A stretch of 64,000 nt of DNA from Aquibacillus koreensis (GTDB lineage: Bacteria > Bacillota > Bacilli > Bacillales > Amphibacillaceae), in NCBI RefSeq assembly GCF_025154055.1, contig NZ_JAOALK010000007.1, forward strand, positions 61,325 to 125,324, in the 5' to 3' direction. Made by a program: the position numbers and the translations under genes. Under the pieces are notes generated by a model, which made no database searches, was not told the origin of the DNA, and saw only the letters and a list, made by a program, of their open reading frames with translations. Positions 35,418-44,539 of the stretch are shown piece by piece (the first letter of the stretch is position 1; the number at the start of each line of letters is the position of its first letter).

Positions 35418-36677
35418 TCAAGTTTGAGCCAGAGATGCTTTGGTTGGCTTTCTCGCACTCCATGCACAAATGCCTCCAATGACTGGAAACAAAAGAGTGA
35501 TAAGTATGATCGGTGTATAGCTTTGAAAAAGATCAAAGCCCACCCCGAATGGAAGTGGTCCGAATGCCGAACCAATTACACCAACTGTTGCTCCAACTCC
35601 ATTGATACTACCAATATATTTTCTACCAAAGTAATTAGGCCAAATGATATTGAGGCCTATCCGCTCTAATCCGTTAGCAATCCCCCAGAATATACCGAAG
35701 ATAATTGCGATGATGATATTGCTTGTGAAAAGAAGTAACATTAATAAAATAATTTCAATAATAAAAATACCGAGTAGTAAATAGTTTGTTTTTATCTTAT
35801 CCGTGATCACACCTGATACAAATGACATGGGAATCCCAACAAATGCCATCAAGCTTAAAACCATCGCAGCAATTTCCGGTGATAATTGATTCGATCCAAA
35901 TATCGATGTAATATGAAATGTAATGCCTGTATTCACTGCTCCGGGAATCCCTACGCAAACTAGGATTAGCCAAAAGGCTTTCGTTCTCATTGCTTCCTTC
36001 AACGTCCAGTCCTCTTCAGCCACTTCTACCGATGCACCTAATTTAGCATTGGAAGAGTTATGTTTATCCAACCCGTCCGGTTCTAGCCCCACGTCTTCAG
36101 GTTTATTTCGAACACCAATTAGTGAGACTGGCACAAACACAACTAACAGTAATATCCCCCAAAATTGCCACGCAAACTGCCAGCTCCACGTATGGATCAA
36201 CCATGTATTAATGATAGGAAATAGTGTTGCACCCGCGAAACTTCCTAGTGTCATAATACTCAAGGCTACTCCACGCTTTTTCACAAACCATTGCGCTACT
36301 AACGTATTAGGTAATAATGTCATGCTACCTTGCCCAAGTAATCGAATGAGAAAAAAACCAATACCAAGCATCCATATATTGGAAATCCAACTGTTAAAAA
36401 AACACGCGAACGCAAAAATAACACCAATCAATACCATCATCATCCGCTGACCAAACCGATCAATGAATCGACCGATAAACATCATCATTAGTCCTGCAGC
36501 TAATGTAGCGAAAGAATATAGACTGGATACCTCTGAACGCGACCACCCGAAATCATTAATATATAGGTCAATAAACATCGAATTAGAGTATGTCTGTCCA
36601 GGACCTGAAAAAAACAACCCTAACGCACCGATAAAGACGATCACCCAGCCATAATAGATACGACCCGTTCTAATCAT
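35418..36677 (-). CDS. MFS transporter, oxalate/formate antiporter-like
   Basis: A 419-residue carrier with 12 spans of the OFA/monocarboxylate type: RIYYGWVIVFIGALGLFFSG at the N-terminus, GRFIDRFGQRMMM loop 2-3 and a central loop rich in charged residues. It probably moves a carboxylate across the membrane. The start at 36677 follows AAGAGGGG; the longer frame has no site. Confidence 0.8.
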   Translation of the reverse strand: MIRTGRIYYGWVIVFIGALGLFFSGPGQTYSNSMFIDLYINDFGWSRSEVSSLYSFATLAAGLMMMFIGRFIDRFGQRMMMVLIGVIFAFACFFNSWISNIWMLGIGFFLIRLLGQGSMTLLPNTLVAQWFVKKRGVALSIMTLGSFAGATLFPIINTWLIHTWSWQFAWQFWGILLLVVFVPVSLIGVRNKPEDVGLEPDGLDKHNSSNAKLGASVEVAEEDWTLKEAMRTKAFWLILVCVGIPGAVNTGITFHITSIFGSNQLSPEIAAMVLSLMAFVGIPMSFVSGVITDKIKTNYLLLGIFIIEIILLMLLLFTSNIIIAIIFGIFWGIANGLERIGLNIIWPNYFGRKYIGSINGVGATVGVIGSAFGPLPFGVGFDLFQSYTPIILITLLFPVIGGICAWSARKPTKASLAQT

Positions 36678-36783
36678 GTTGTACCCCTCTTTTGTTGTGC
36701 ATACTAATTTATGTATATAACACATTTTTCTATCTAAAACTATATCACCAAATCACTTAATCACAAGAATCTGACCTCACCTC

Positions 36784-36812
36784 TTGACATGTGTATTTCT
36801 ATAACGTATAAT
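36784..36812 (+). promoter_or_regulatory. Consensus SigA promoter of the 6S RNA
   Basis: TTGACA (36784-36789), a 17-base spacer and TATAAT (36807-36812): a perfect consensus promoter with no open reading frame behind it. Confidence 0.92.
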
Positions 36813-36818
36813 TAAAAA

Positions 36819-37040
36819 CTGTTCGCAATAAACAAGTGAACATGTAACTTAATGGTGCAAGGGAAATTACTGGCTTTCTGCCAATGTTTTTTTATAGAAA
36901 CACTTATTCACACTGGATCGGCTTCGGAGTCGTAAGGATGTAAGAGAGGTAGGGCTTACATCGTATAGGTTAAAACCAGGTGGAACTTAGACCGCGGCGG
37001 TTTAAATGAAATAGATAAAAAATACAATTTAAACTTTTTT
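36819..37040 (+). ncRNA. ssrS: 6S RNA
   Basis: Transcript expected to begin near 36819, seven bases after a perfect promoter. Its 5' part has CTGTTCGCAATA and its 3' part CCGCGGCGGTTT, matching the two conserved strands of the 6S closing stem (E. coli ATGTTCGCAAG and TGCGGCGGCAT). AAACTGTT can pair with GGCGGTTT. Internal hairpins include GATGTAAG/CTTACATC (8 bp) and GGCT-TCGG-AGTC. A terminator (GTTTAAAT/ATTTAAAC plus T6) ends at 37040; the mature end is probably near 37006, giving about 190 nt, normal for 6S. 6S RNA mimics an open promoter and sequesters RNA polymerase-SigA. Confidence 0.85.
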
Positions 37041-37066
37041 ACACCTTGTAAAAAGTTACGATAAGT

Positions 37067-37096
37067 AAAGGGTGCCCATTCAGATGGGCACCCTTT
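37067..37096. terminator. Perfect 13-bp hairpin between 6S RNA and DUF2294 gene
   Basis: AAAGGGTGCCCAT (37067-37079) and ATGGGCACCCTTT (37084-37096) with a 4-base loop. The T-run is short on both sides. It probably ends the DUF2294 transcript and any readthrough of the 6S gene. Confidence 0.7.
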
Positions 37097-37102
37097 CGCC
37101 AT

Positions 37103-37798
37103 TTATTTAGTGGGATTCAATATAAATAAGATAACACTCTTATCATCATCAAAATCCCAATCCACAAAAATATCGACCACTCTCGTTTCTAAATGCTGAT
37201 CAAAGTAACTATTGTTATGCAATAATTTCTTCTCTAATTTCCTTTTGGCAAGCTTCAAAGTCTCCTGGTAACCATCACGTATGAGTTGTTTTTCAATATT
37301 AACTAAGATACCATTACGGATTATGAGTAATGTTCTATTATTTAATAAAAATGACTTTAGTTCATCCGGCACTCTTTGTGCAACTTTACTCAAGTGGATG
37401 ACTTCTTTTTCTACTCCTTCTTTCCCCTTATAATCATTCCTTAATGGGATATCACTTTTCGTATCTTCTGAACTAATACAGGTGAACATGGCACTTTTGT
37501 TATGTAAAGACCAATCATAAAAAAACTTATCAACACTCATCCCAGTGAGTTGTAAAAGGTTTGCTTTTATTTCAGGAATTAGTGTCGACATAACTAAGTC
37601 CCTTGTCTCTTCCACAACTGACTGATTTCTTTGTGTTAATAAGACTTTTTCTGTCGGCGAAACAAAATTTCGGATATAAATGGTTATATACATGTCATTA
37701 ATTGACGTATGTACGGATTCCGGCCCCTTGCCGAAGTTATCTCTTAGCGTCTTACTAATATAGCTACTAACCCTTGCCGTTACATCTGATTGGTCCAT
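37103..37798 (-). CDS. Two-domain DUF2294 protein
   Basis: A 231-residue protein containing the DUF2294 pattern (VSSYISKTLRDNFGKGPESV near residue 10, then NFVSPTEKVLL) and a second, diverged copy in the C-terminal half (about 130-231, with RNGILVNIEKQLIRDGYQE). The domain is common in Bacillaceae and its role is not settled. The ATG at 37798 has GAAGGG nine bases before it; 37822 is also open but lacks a site. Confidence 0.75.
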   Translation of the reverse strand: MDQSDVTARVSSYISKTLRDNFGKGPESVHTSINDMYITIYIRNFVSPTEKVLLTQRNQSVVEETRDLVMSTLIPEIKANLLQLTGMSVDKFFYDWSLHNKSAMFTCISSEDTKSDIPLRNDYKGKEGVEKEVIHLSKVAQRVPDELKSFLLNNRTLLIIRNGILVNIEKQLIRDGYQETLKLAKRKLEKKLLHNNSYFDQHLETRVVDIFVDWDFDDDKSVILFILNPTK

Positions 37799-37942
37799 TT
37801 GTTTCAACCCTTCCATTCTCATTAGCTATTCCTAGCATGCACCAATTGGCAAAAATTACACTTGGAAGATAACAGAATCCATTTTATACTAAACATAGGT
37901 GAAGGGATAGAATGCCATTCGCTAAAGGGGAATTTGTTTACT

Positions 37943-38098
37943 TTGAACTTTATAAGTGATCGATTGCTTGTCGAATTGTATGTCAAGGCAGTAACGTTAG
38001 AATATAGTGATGAAATAATCACGCATTTAGAAAAAGAGATAAAACTGAGGGAAATCAGCCTTGAAGAGGTTTTAAATTGTGGAGAGCATGGGTATTAA
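37943..38098 (+). CDS. sda: Sda-type sporulation checkpoint protein, paralogue 1
   Basis: A 51-residue protein from TTG 37943. It aligns from its first residue with B. subtilis Sda (ISDRLLVELYVKAVTLEYSD against [20 protein letters not shown], then FI/II-x-x-LE-x-EI-x-x-R). Sda is a helical hairpin that blocks sporulation kinase autophosphorylation when replication is disturbed. AAGGGG lies 12 bases before this TTG; an earlier TTG at 37934 is 3 bases from it, so the exact start is uncertain. The tail ISLEEVLNCGEHGY is longer than in Sda. Confidence 0.75.
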   Translation: MNFISDRLLVELYVKAVTLEYSDEIITHLEKEIKLREISLEEVLNCGEHGY

Positions 38099-38160
38099 GC
38101 TACTATAATGTATAACAGGTCACAAAAAAATACTTACATCTATAAAGGATGGCTCTCCCT

Positions 38161-38313
38161 TCATCCTTTGTTTAAACTATGCTCACTTGCTATACTTACG
38201 TTTCTATCTTGTAACTCCTTTTCTAGTAATTTAATAAAATCTGCGTCTAATTTTAAATCTATTGCTTTCTTGTAAGCAGCGATTAACTTTTGATTCGTTA
38301 AACTTTCAAACAT
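38161..38313 (-). CDS. sda: Sda-type sporulation checkpoint protein, paralogue 2
   Basis: A 50-residue protein (MFESLTNQKLIAAYKKAIDL at the start, then DFIKLLEKELQDR) that aligns with the Sda helical hairpin. GAGGTGATTATA gives a good ribosome binding site for the ATG at 38313. The C-terminal SIASEHSLNKG is an extra tail. It faces the first paralogue tail to tail with 62 bases between. I found no clear DnaA box upstream, which would mark the B. subtilis sda promoter. Confidence 0.78.
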   Translation of the reverse strand: MFESLTNQKLIAAYKKAIDLKLDADFIKLLEKELQDRNVSIASEHSLNKG

Positions 38314-38520
38314 TATAATCACCTCGTAGATTATATATTGATCTTCCTATCTAAGAATAAGGAAGTGATTCGTTCTAAAATATGTACACGTATCTTAATC
38401 ACATACAATATATCATAACACCAATACTTATAGTATTTCAATAAACGAAAAATAATATCTCTAGTATCTTCGAATGTTTTCAAATAGAAGGTATATTTTT
38501 ATAAGAGGTGACGCTTAACA

Positions 38521-38886
38521 ATGCCTAAAACAGAATTAGCCAAGATTGTTGGTGAGCGAATTCGCTCATTAAGAAAAAAACAAAAACTAAGTCAAGAAGA
38601 ATTAGCCCATCTCGCCGCTATTCACCCCACCTATATCGGTCAATTGGAAAGAGGCGAAAAAAACGTAACGATTGATACGTTAGAAAAAATCACAAATGCT
38701 CTAAACATCTCACTTGAGGAGTTGTTTCGCTTCTCTGGACTAAATAAAGATGTCGATGGTGCCATCGTTCAATTGAACAAACATTTGTCAGAATTTAGTG
38801 ATCAAGATAGGGAAACTTTATTAGATATGATTAATATCTTAATCGATTGGAGAGACCGGACGAACAAAGAGCAACCAAGTGGTTAA
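38521..38886 (+). CDS. XRE-family transcriptional regulator
   Basis: A 121-residue regulator: residues 6-65 are a Cro/C1 helix-turn-helix (VGERIRSLRKKQKLSQEELA, then IHPTYIGQLERGEKNVTIDT), followed by a helical C-terminal half that probably dimerises (FSDQDRETLLDMINILIDWR). It resembles the SinR/SlrR class but lacks a SinI partner nearby. AGAGGTGACG precedes the ATG. It could respond to or control the adjacent sda genes, which is only suggested by proximity. Confidence 0.82.
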   Translation: MPKTELAKIVGERIRSLRKKQKLSQEELAHLAAIHPTYIGQLERGEKNVTIDTLEKITNALNISLEELFRFSGLNKDVDGAIVQLNKHLSEFSDQDRETLLDMINILIDWRDRTNKEQPSG

Positions 38887-39074
38887 CAGGTACGAACTGT
38901 TTGCCCATTTGGTTATTTATCTATTTACCGGAACGAAACTTCTTTCGTTTCATTTTTTCCGGATCACTATTTTGTATTTACGTTGACTTACTCATATGGA
39001 ACTGATAATATCACTATAATCAATTACATACTAGTTAGCGATGAAGGTTATGGATAACACTATAATTGGAGCAA

Positions 39075-39136
39075 CTTCTGGAGAGTCCGTTATAACGGCG
39101 CCGAAGGATTCACAATCTCAGGCAACAGGACAGAAG
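39075..39136 (+). promoter_or_regulatory. Glycine riboswitch, single aptamer
   Basis: The aptamer core shows CTGGAGAG, GCGCCGAAGGA, AATCTCAGGCAA and CAGGACAGAAG in order, all consensus elements. CTTCTG (39075-39080) and CAGAAG (39131-39136) form P1 exactly; TCCGTTA/TAACGGC closes the first internal arm. Only one full aptamer is present, where many glycine switches are tandem. A terminator follows within 40 bases, then an ACT/UPF0210 operon. Confidence 0.93.
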
Positions 39137-39172
39137 ATGAATCTTCGTGATTTTATTTTCTTATGACCTGCC

Positions 39173-39200
39173 AAGATTGGAATGTATCCAATCTTTTTTT
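39173..39200 (+). terminator. Terminator of the glycine riboswitch expression platform
   Basis: AGATTGGA pairs with TCCAATCT across a 5-base loop and runs into seven T residues, 60 bases before the ACT gene. Glycine binding would be expected to favour or prevent this stem. Confidence 0.88.
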
Positions 39201-39261
39201 ATTGGCTATCGATAAATAGGATTTTTCAGGTAATCATGTATACAAATGTGAGGTGATGAAC

Positions 39262-39534
39262 ATGCAAAAACGTGCAGTTGTCAGTGTTGTCGGGAAGGAC
39301 CAAGTAGGAATTATCTCTAAAGTAACCACCGTTTTGGCAGATAATCAGATGAACATATTGGATATCAGTCAAACGATCCTGCAAGATTTCTTTACGATGA
39401 TTATGCTTGTAGATGTAACGGATTTAAGCAACTTAGAGGAGCTTGAAAAAGAGTTTCAACCTGTTGAAAAAGAGCTAGGTCTTAAAGTAAGCATACAACT
39501 AGAAGATATTTTCCAAGCTATGCACCGAGTTTAA
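39262..39534 (+). CDS. ACT-domain protein (GcvR-like, UPF0237)
   Basis: A 90-residue single ACT domain (AVVSVVGKDQVGIISKVTTV, then NMNILDISQTIL) of the small UPF0237 type, related to the N-terminal half of the glycine cleavage regulator GcvR. ACT domains bind amino acids and regulate partners. The start at 39262 follows GAGGTG. It is 15 bases before the UPF0210 gene and under the glycine riboswitch, so a glycine-sensing role with UPF0210 is likely by context. Confidence 0.88.
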   Translation: MQKRAVVSVVGKDQVGIISKVTTVLADNQMNILDISQTILQDFFTMIMLVDVTDLSNLEELEKEFQPVEKELGLKVSIQLEDIFQAMHRV

Positions 39535-39549
39535 AAAGGAGCGATGATC

Positions 39550-40911
39550 GTGTCTATTGCATTTACTGAGATTCAAGAAACGATTCGAATGGTTCAGATG
39601 GAAAGCCTTGATATACGAACGATCACCATGGGAATAAGTTTACGCGATTGTGCAGACTCCGATTTCGAAAAAATGAATCAGAGAGTCTATGACAAAATCA
39701 CCTCTTATGCAGGCCAGTTAAGACCTGTCGTAGAACAAGTTGAAAAAGAATATGGTGTACCGATCATCAACAAACGTATTGCTGTTTCTCCTGTTGCGGA
39801 AATTCTAGGAAATGCTAATGTGGAACAAGCGATCACCTTAGCGAAAACATTAGATAAAGCTGCTGAGGATTTAGGTGTTGATTTTCTTGGTGGCTACTCA
39901 GCCCTTGTACATAAAGGCATTGCAAAAGGGGATCAGGTACTACTCGATGCTCTACCAGAAGCTTTAAGCGTGACAAATCGTGTCTGCTCATCTATTTCAG
40001 TCGGCACAACCAAAACAGGCATTAACATGGATGCCGTTCGTCAAATGGGAAAGATCATAAAAGAAACAGCAGTGAAAACAAAAGACAATAACGGCATTGG
40101 CTGTGCAAAGCTCGTTGTCTTTTGTAACCCAGTCGAAGATAATCCATTTATGGCAGGAGCTTTCCACGGTTCTGGAGAAGGCGAAGCTGTCATTAGCGTT
40201 GGGGTAAGTGGACCAGGTGTAGTTCTTAATGCTTTAAAACGATTCCCAGATGCCGATTTAGGTCAGGTCTCCGATATTATTAAAAAAACGGCTTTTAAGA
40301 TCACACGAGCTGGTGAGTTACTTGGTCGCGTAGTAGCAGAAAGACTTAATGTACCATTTGGAATAATGGATTTATCCTTAGCACCAACCAATGCAATGAA
40401 TGATAGTGTTGCTGAAATTTTAGAAGAAATAGGGTTAGAGCGTGTCGGTACACATGGTACGATCGCTGCACTTGCCTTAATGAATGATGCCGTCAAAAAA
40501 GGTGGCGCCATGGCGAGTTCCTATGTTGGCGGGCTTAGCGGTGCATTTATTCCAGTTAGTGAAGATAACGGAATGATTAAAGGGATTGAAGATGGCGCGC
40601 TAACCTTATCTAAGCTTGAAGCGATGACGTGTGTTTGTTCCGTTGGCTTGGACATGATTGCACTTGATGGCAACGTTAGTCCTGAAACTTTATCAGCTAT
40701 TATAGCGGATGAAGCTGCGATTGGTATGATCAACAAAAAAACCACCGCAGTCCGCGTTATACCTGTTGTAGGAAAAAGCGAAGGAGAAACGGTTGAATTT
40801 GGTGGCTTACTTGGCCGCGCACCAGTAATTGGTGTCAATCCGTATGGTTCCGAAAAGTTTATTAAGCGTGGCGGGCGTATTCCAGCTCCATTACAGGCTT
40901 TGATTAACTAA
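39550..40911 (+). CDS. UPF0210/PFL-family protein
   Basis: A 453-residue protein of the UPF0210 (DUF711) family, distantly related to pyruvate-formate-lyase-fold proteins, recognised from [20 protein letters not shown] followed by [39 protein letters not shown] and the closing [17 protein letters not shown]. No reaction is established for the family. GTG 39550 is preferred because AAGGAG is 8 bases before it, against 2 bases for the ATG at 39544. Its constant pairing with an ACT protein is known in Gram-positives; here a glycine riboswitch adds a ligand. Confidence 0.88.
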   Translation: MSIAFTEIQETIRMVQMESLDIRTITMGISLRDCADSDFEKMNQRVYDKITSYAGQLRPVVEQVEKEYGVPIINKRIAVSPVAEILGNANVEQAITLAKTLDKAAEDLGVDFLGGYSALVHKGIAKGDQVLLDALPEALSVTNRVCSSISVGTTKTGINMDAVRQMGKIIKETAVKTKDNNGIGCAKLVVFCNPVEDNPFMAGAFHGSGEGEAVISVGVSGPGVVLNALKRFPDADLGQVSDIIKKTAFKITRAGELLGRVVAERLNVPFGIMDLSLAPTNAMNDSVAEILEEIGLERVGTHGTIAALALMNDAVKKGGAMASSYVGGLSGAFIPVSEDNGMIKGIEDGALTLSKLEAMTCVCSVGLDMIALDGNVSPETLSAIIADEAAIGMINKKTTAVRVIPVVGKSEGETVEFGGLLGRAPVIGVNPYGSEKFIKRGGRIPAPLQALIN

Positions 40912-40927
40912 ATAAATGCTAGTGTTA

Positions 40928-40959
40928 AGGCTCTCGAGTTTATTCGAGAGCTTTTTTTG
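40928..40959 (+). terminator. Terminator of the ACT-UPF0210 operon
   Basis: GCTCTCGA pairs with TCGAGAGC across a 6-base loop, then seven T residues. Confidence 0.9.
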
Positions 40960-41001
40960 TTTTGAAGGGTTGCTTGATTCCATTGCCGTTTTTTAACACG
41001 A

Positions 41002-41100
41002 CTTCCCCCGCTTTGCGACGCGCACTTTTCACTTTCTCTGACTTTTGCGTCGCTTCCCCCGCTTTGTGACGCGCACTCTGCACTTTTTCTCACTTTCGCG
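41002..41100. repeat. Two-copy 51-bp direct repeat
   Basis: CTTCCCCCGCTTTG followed by GACGCGCACT starts at 41002 and again at 41053, a 51-bp period. The unit also contains TCTCTGACTT, which opens the 52-bp unit at 29805, so the two arrays may be distantly related. The rest of the gap to 41284 shows no gene. Confidence 0.8.
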
Positions 41101-41284
41101 TTGTTCTCTCAACGTAATCAACCAAAAACTACGACCAGAGGCTTAGATAAAATACATCTCTGGATCATTTTGGAAAAATCCCATCAAGATTATGATTATC
41201 CATGGATAAAGAAATTAGTGAAAAAATACTCACGACCGTGATTGAGTATAAAACAAATTAGAAAAACGAAAGGTGAGGTTCAGT

Positions 41285-44200
41285 ATGAATTTAATTAAGT
41301 TTATCGTGCAAAGAAAGATTTTAGTCGGGTTAATGGTCGTTCTTGTGTTTTTTGTAGGAAGCTTCGCGATAATGAAGTTAGATAAGGAACTTATGCCATC
41401 TATTACATTTGATGGTGCCTATGTAAACATCGATGCAGGAGAAATGTCAGCTATTGAAGTGGAACGTAATATTACGAATCCCTTAGAAAAACAAATTTTA
41501 GGTATCGATGGTGTCGAAGGGGTACAATCTGTATCTAACATCGGTGTCAGCTCGATGAATATAACATTAGCAAGTGGCCAAGGAGATGCAATATTTAAAG
41601 ATATAGAGTCGCTTGTGCTTGCCTCAACTTCAAATATGACAGGTATTAAGGATGTACAAACAGATCAAGTTAGCATGGATAGCAGTTATGAATTCTTTAT
41701 GGACGTTTCTGGTGGTGAAATGGAAGAGATGACTGCCTTTGCAAAAGATATCTTAGAGCCACGTTTAGAAGAACTACCTGAAGTGAGAGATGTAATGTTA
41801 GGTGGTTTATTAGAACACGAAATGGCAGTAGAATTTGACCGTGATGAAATAAGTGAACGCGGTTTAGATGTGATGCAAGTAATGTCCGTAATCCAACAAG
41901 CAAATAGTGAAGCAACGCTTGGAGAAGTACAAGAGAATAAAGACACTGCATCCGTTCGGTGGAACACAAAATTAACAAGTGTAGATGATGTAGAATCGAT
42001 TAAGATTCCTACTGCAACTGGGCATATCACATTAGATGAAATCGCAAATGTATCATTAAAGCCATTAGAAGCATCTTCATTTGTTTGGAAAGATGGTAGT
42101 AAGGATTTAGTGTTTGTCCAAATTGGAAGAACTTCTGATGTAACACAAATTGAGTTGGCAACCGCCGTTCGTGCGGAGATTGAAAACATTCGTGATGATG
42201 GTTTAGTGAGTAATTTCGAGTTAAATGAAATGGTTGCACAGGCAGATTACGTGGAGGATGCGATTAACGGTGTAACGAGTAATATTTTAATCGGAGCTGT
42301 TATAGCCGTTGTTATCTTACTACTCTTCCTTAGAAATGTTCGAGCTACGATTATTGTTGGTTTATCCATACCAACATCGGTATTACTGACATTCACCGCA
42401 ATGTGGCTATTCGATTATAGCTTTAATATGCTTTCCTTAATAGGTCTTGGCTTAGGTATTGGAATGATGGTAGACTCATCCATCGTTATTCTCGAATCTA
42501 TCTATCGCAAAAAAGAACAAGGATTAAATAATCTACAGGCAGTAACCCAAGGAACAAAAGAGGTTGCAACAGCCGTTATTGCTTCGATGCTAACAACCAT
42601 TGTAGTGTTTTTACCAATTGGAATGATTGGCGGAGAGGTCGGTCAGTTTATGATCATCTTGTCTGTCATTGTAGCTGCGACATTAATTAGCTCGGTTATC
42701 ATATCATTCTCTTTGATTCCAGCACTTTCAGATAAGTTCTTGAGAGTTAACAACAAAAAGAAAAAGGCCCAGAAGCAAGGGAAGCTTGTGAAAGGATATA
42801 ACCGAATTGTTTCATGGGTCGTAAGAAAGAAGCGATACAGTCTAGCAGTTGTTGGATCGTTTGTATTAATTTTTGTTGGATCTATGTTTTTTGTAACGAA
42901 AATTCCGATGACGATTATGCCAGATGTATTGAATCGATATAACGAAATTTTGATCGATGTGGAAACTGGTTTAACAGCAAATGATAAAGAAGATTTAGCA
43001 TTGAGAATAAATGAAGAGCTGAGTTCCATTCAGGATGTAACATCTAATTATGTGATGGATAATGGTGACGTTTTATACGCCGTAATCAATATGACAAAAG
43101 GGGACGATGTAACGAGAGACCAAGATGACGTCAATGAAGAAGTATTTCGTACTTTACGTGACTTACAAGATGAATATCCTGTAGATGGTGTGCATAGCGC
43201 TATGAATGGCGGCGGAGGATCACCTGTTCAGATTAATATTAAAGGTGAAGACTTTACCGAATTACAAAATGTAACAGACAGTTTCACAGGAAAACTTTCT
43301 AGCATTGATGGAATCGTTGGGATTACCAATTCTATGGAAAGAACTTCTGCTGAGCAAATTATAGAATTAAATCAAGCAGAAATAGATGAGGCAGGATTGT
43401 CAGAGTTGCAAATCAAACAATATGTAGAACAGGCCTTTCTAAACACGCCTGTAGGAGAAATGACTGTAGATGATGAAAATGTACCGCTTTCTATTCGATG
43501 GGATCAACAAACGGTGACAAAAGAAGACCTATTAGATATTGAAGTTCCGACTGCTCAAGGGCTAGAACCACTATCTACATTTATCGAGCTAACAACAGTT
43601 GAAACACCTAATTCCATTACGCATGTTGATGGGGAGCGTTATATCTCTGTGTCAGCTGATATTGAAGGAAAAGACCTTGGTACCATCAATCGTGAGGTAC
43701 AACAATTAATCAATGATTTTGAATCGGAAACACCACAAGGATATACTGTAGCTGCAGCTGGTGACATTGAACAGCAACAAGAGTTAATGCAGGAAATGTT
43801 AATCGTTTTAGGTCTAGCTATATTCCTTGTTTACCTTGTTATGGCTGTACAGTTTAATCACTTGGTTCACCCAATCGTAGTCATGTCGGTTATCCCAATG
43901 ACAATCGTTGGTGTGATCATCGGATTATTCTTAACGCAACAAGAATTGAGCATGATGTCTGGGATGGGTATTATCATGTTAATTGGGATCGTGTTAAATA
44001 ATGCAATTTTATTAATTGACCGTACCAATCAATTACGCAGCAAAGGACTCACTGTCCCTGCAGCATTGGTTCAAGCTGGTTCTGATCGAATCAGACCAAT
44101 CTTCATGACAACGTTAACTACTGTTGGTGGTATGTTACCTTTAGCATTAGCTTCAGGATCCGCAGGTAACTATCAAGCACCAATGGCAACAGCAATTATT

Positions 44201-44347
44201 TCGGGATTACTTTTCGCAACATTTATTACGTTGTTGTTAATCCCTGCTGTGTATCGACTGTTTAGTAAAAAGGAAAAACAACAACAACCGGAAGAAAAGA
44301 AGATCGAAAATATCGAGCAATTACCAGCAAAATCAATTTCTTTATAA
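41285..44347 (+). CDS. swrC: RND-family efflux permease, SwrC/AcrB type
   Basis: A 1020-residue RND exporter: an N-terminal span, a large outer domain, six spans, then a second copy of the same plan. GLGLGIGMMVDSSIVILESIYR near residue 400 and GIIMLIGIVLNNAILLIDRTN near 905 are the family's TM4/TM10 regions, the first with the proton-relay Asp. In B. subtilis SwrC exports surfactin and allows swarming. AAAGGTGAGG precedes the ATG at 41285. No membrane-fusion or TetR gene is adjacent. Confidence 0.9.
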   Translation: MNLIKFIVQRKILVGLMVVLVFFVGSFAIMKLDKELMPSITFDGAYVNIDAGEMSAIEVERNITNPLEKQILGIDGVEGVQSVSNIGVSSMNITLASGQGDAIFKDIESLVLASTSNMTGIKDVQTDQVSMDSSYEFFMDVSGGEMEEMTAFAKDILEPRLEELPEVRDVMLGGLLEHEMAVEFDRDEISERGLDVMQVMSVIQQANSEATLGEVQENKDTASVRWNTKLTSVDDVESIKIPTATGHITLDEIANVSLKPLEASSFVWKDGSKDLVFVQIGRTSDVTQIELATAVRAEIENIRDDGLVSNFELNEMVAQADYVEDAINGVTSNILIGAVIAVVILLLFLRNVRATIIVGLSIPTSVLLTFTAMWLFDYSFNMLSLIGLGLGIGMMVDSSIVILESIYRKKEQGLNNLQAVTQGTKEVATAVIASMLTTIVVFLPIGMIGGEVGQFMIILSVIVAATLISSVIISFSLIPALSDKFLRVNNKKKKAQKQGKLVKGYNRIVSWVVRKKRYSLAVVGSFVLIFVGSMFFVTKIPMTIMPDVLNRYNEILIDVETGLTANDKEDLALRINEELSSIQDVTSNYVMDNGDVLYAVINMTKGDDVTRDQDDVNEEVFRTLRDLQDEYPVDGVHSAMNGGGGSPVQINIKGEDFTELQNVTDSFTGKLSSIDGIVGITNSMERTSAEQIIELNQAEIDEAGLSELQIKQYVEQAFLNTPVGEMTVDDENVPLSIRWDQQTVTKEDLLDIEVPTAQGLEPLSTFIELTTVETPNSITHVDGERYISVSADIEGKDLGTINREVQQLINDFESETPQGYTVAAAGDIEQQQELMQEMLIVLGLAIFLVYLVMAVQFNHLVHPIVVMSVIPMTIVGVIIGLFLTQQELSMMSGMGIIMLIGIVLNNAILLIDRTNQLRSKGLTVPAALVQAGSDRIRPIFMTTLTTVGGMLPLALASGSAGNYQAPMATAIISGLLFATFITLLLIPAVYRLFSKKEKQQQPEEKKIENIEQLPAKSISL

Positions 44348-44363
44348 TTATAAAAGACTAATG

Positions 44364-44400
44364 AAGAGTTCCGTACAATTGTACGGAACTCTTTTCTTTT
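44364..44400 (+). terminator. Terminator of swrC
   Basis: AGAGTTCCGTACAA and its exact complement form a 28-base palindrome (44365-44392) followed by a T-rich run. Confidence 0.85.
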
Positions 44401-44417
44401 TTTATGACTGCACACTC

Positions 44418-44531
44418 TTAATCCCACTTCGACCACGCAGCCTCAATATGGTTACCTGTTGGATCAGTAATTACAAAGTATTTTGCATCTTCCCCACGGC
44501 TAATGATTTCACTAACATCAACACCATTACA
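44418..44531 (-). pseudogene. Remnant of a VOC/glyoxalase-family gene
   Basis: About 36 codons on the minus strand read NGVDVSEIISRGEDAKYFVI then TDPTGNHIEAAWSKWD and a stop. ITDPTGNxIE is the C-terminal signature of the vicinal-oxygen-chelate fold, with the metal-ligand Glu. The N-terminal two thirds are missing and a stop precedes the remnant. Confidence 0.65.
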
Positions 44532-44539
44532 CTTTCAAT

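Noticed and set aside
36960..37005. T-box-like string GGTGGAAC...CCGCGG
   Set aside because: The T-box sequence needs uninterrupted GGTGG-ACCGCG and a downstream aminoacyl-tRNA or amino-acid gene in the same direction; neither is present, and the region is better explained as 6S RNA.
38314..38420. DnaA boxes upstream of the minus-strand sda
   Set aside because: I looked for TTATNCACA on both strands and found no convincing match.
41202..41261. 19-codon ORF before swrC
   Set aside because: It has no ribosome binding site and no homology that I recognise; B. subtilis has a TetR gene here, but this fragment carries no helix-turn-helix.
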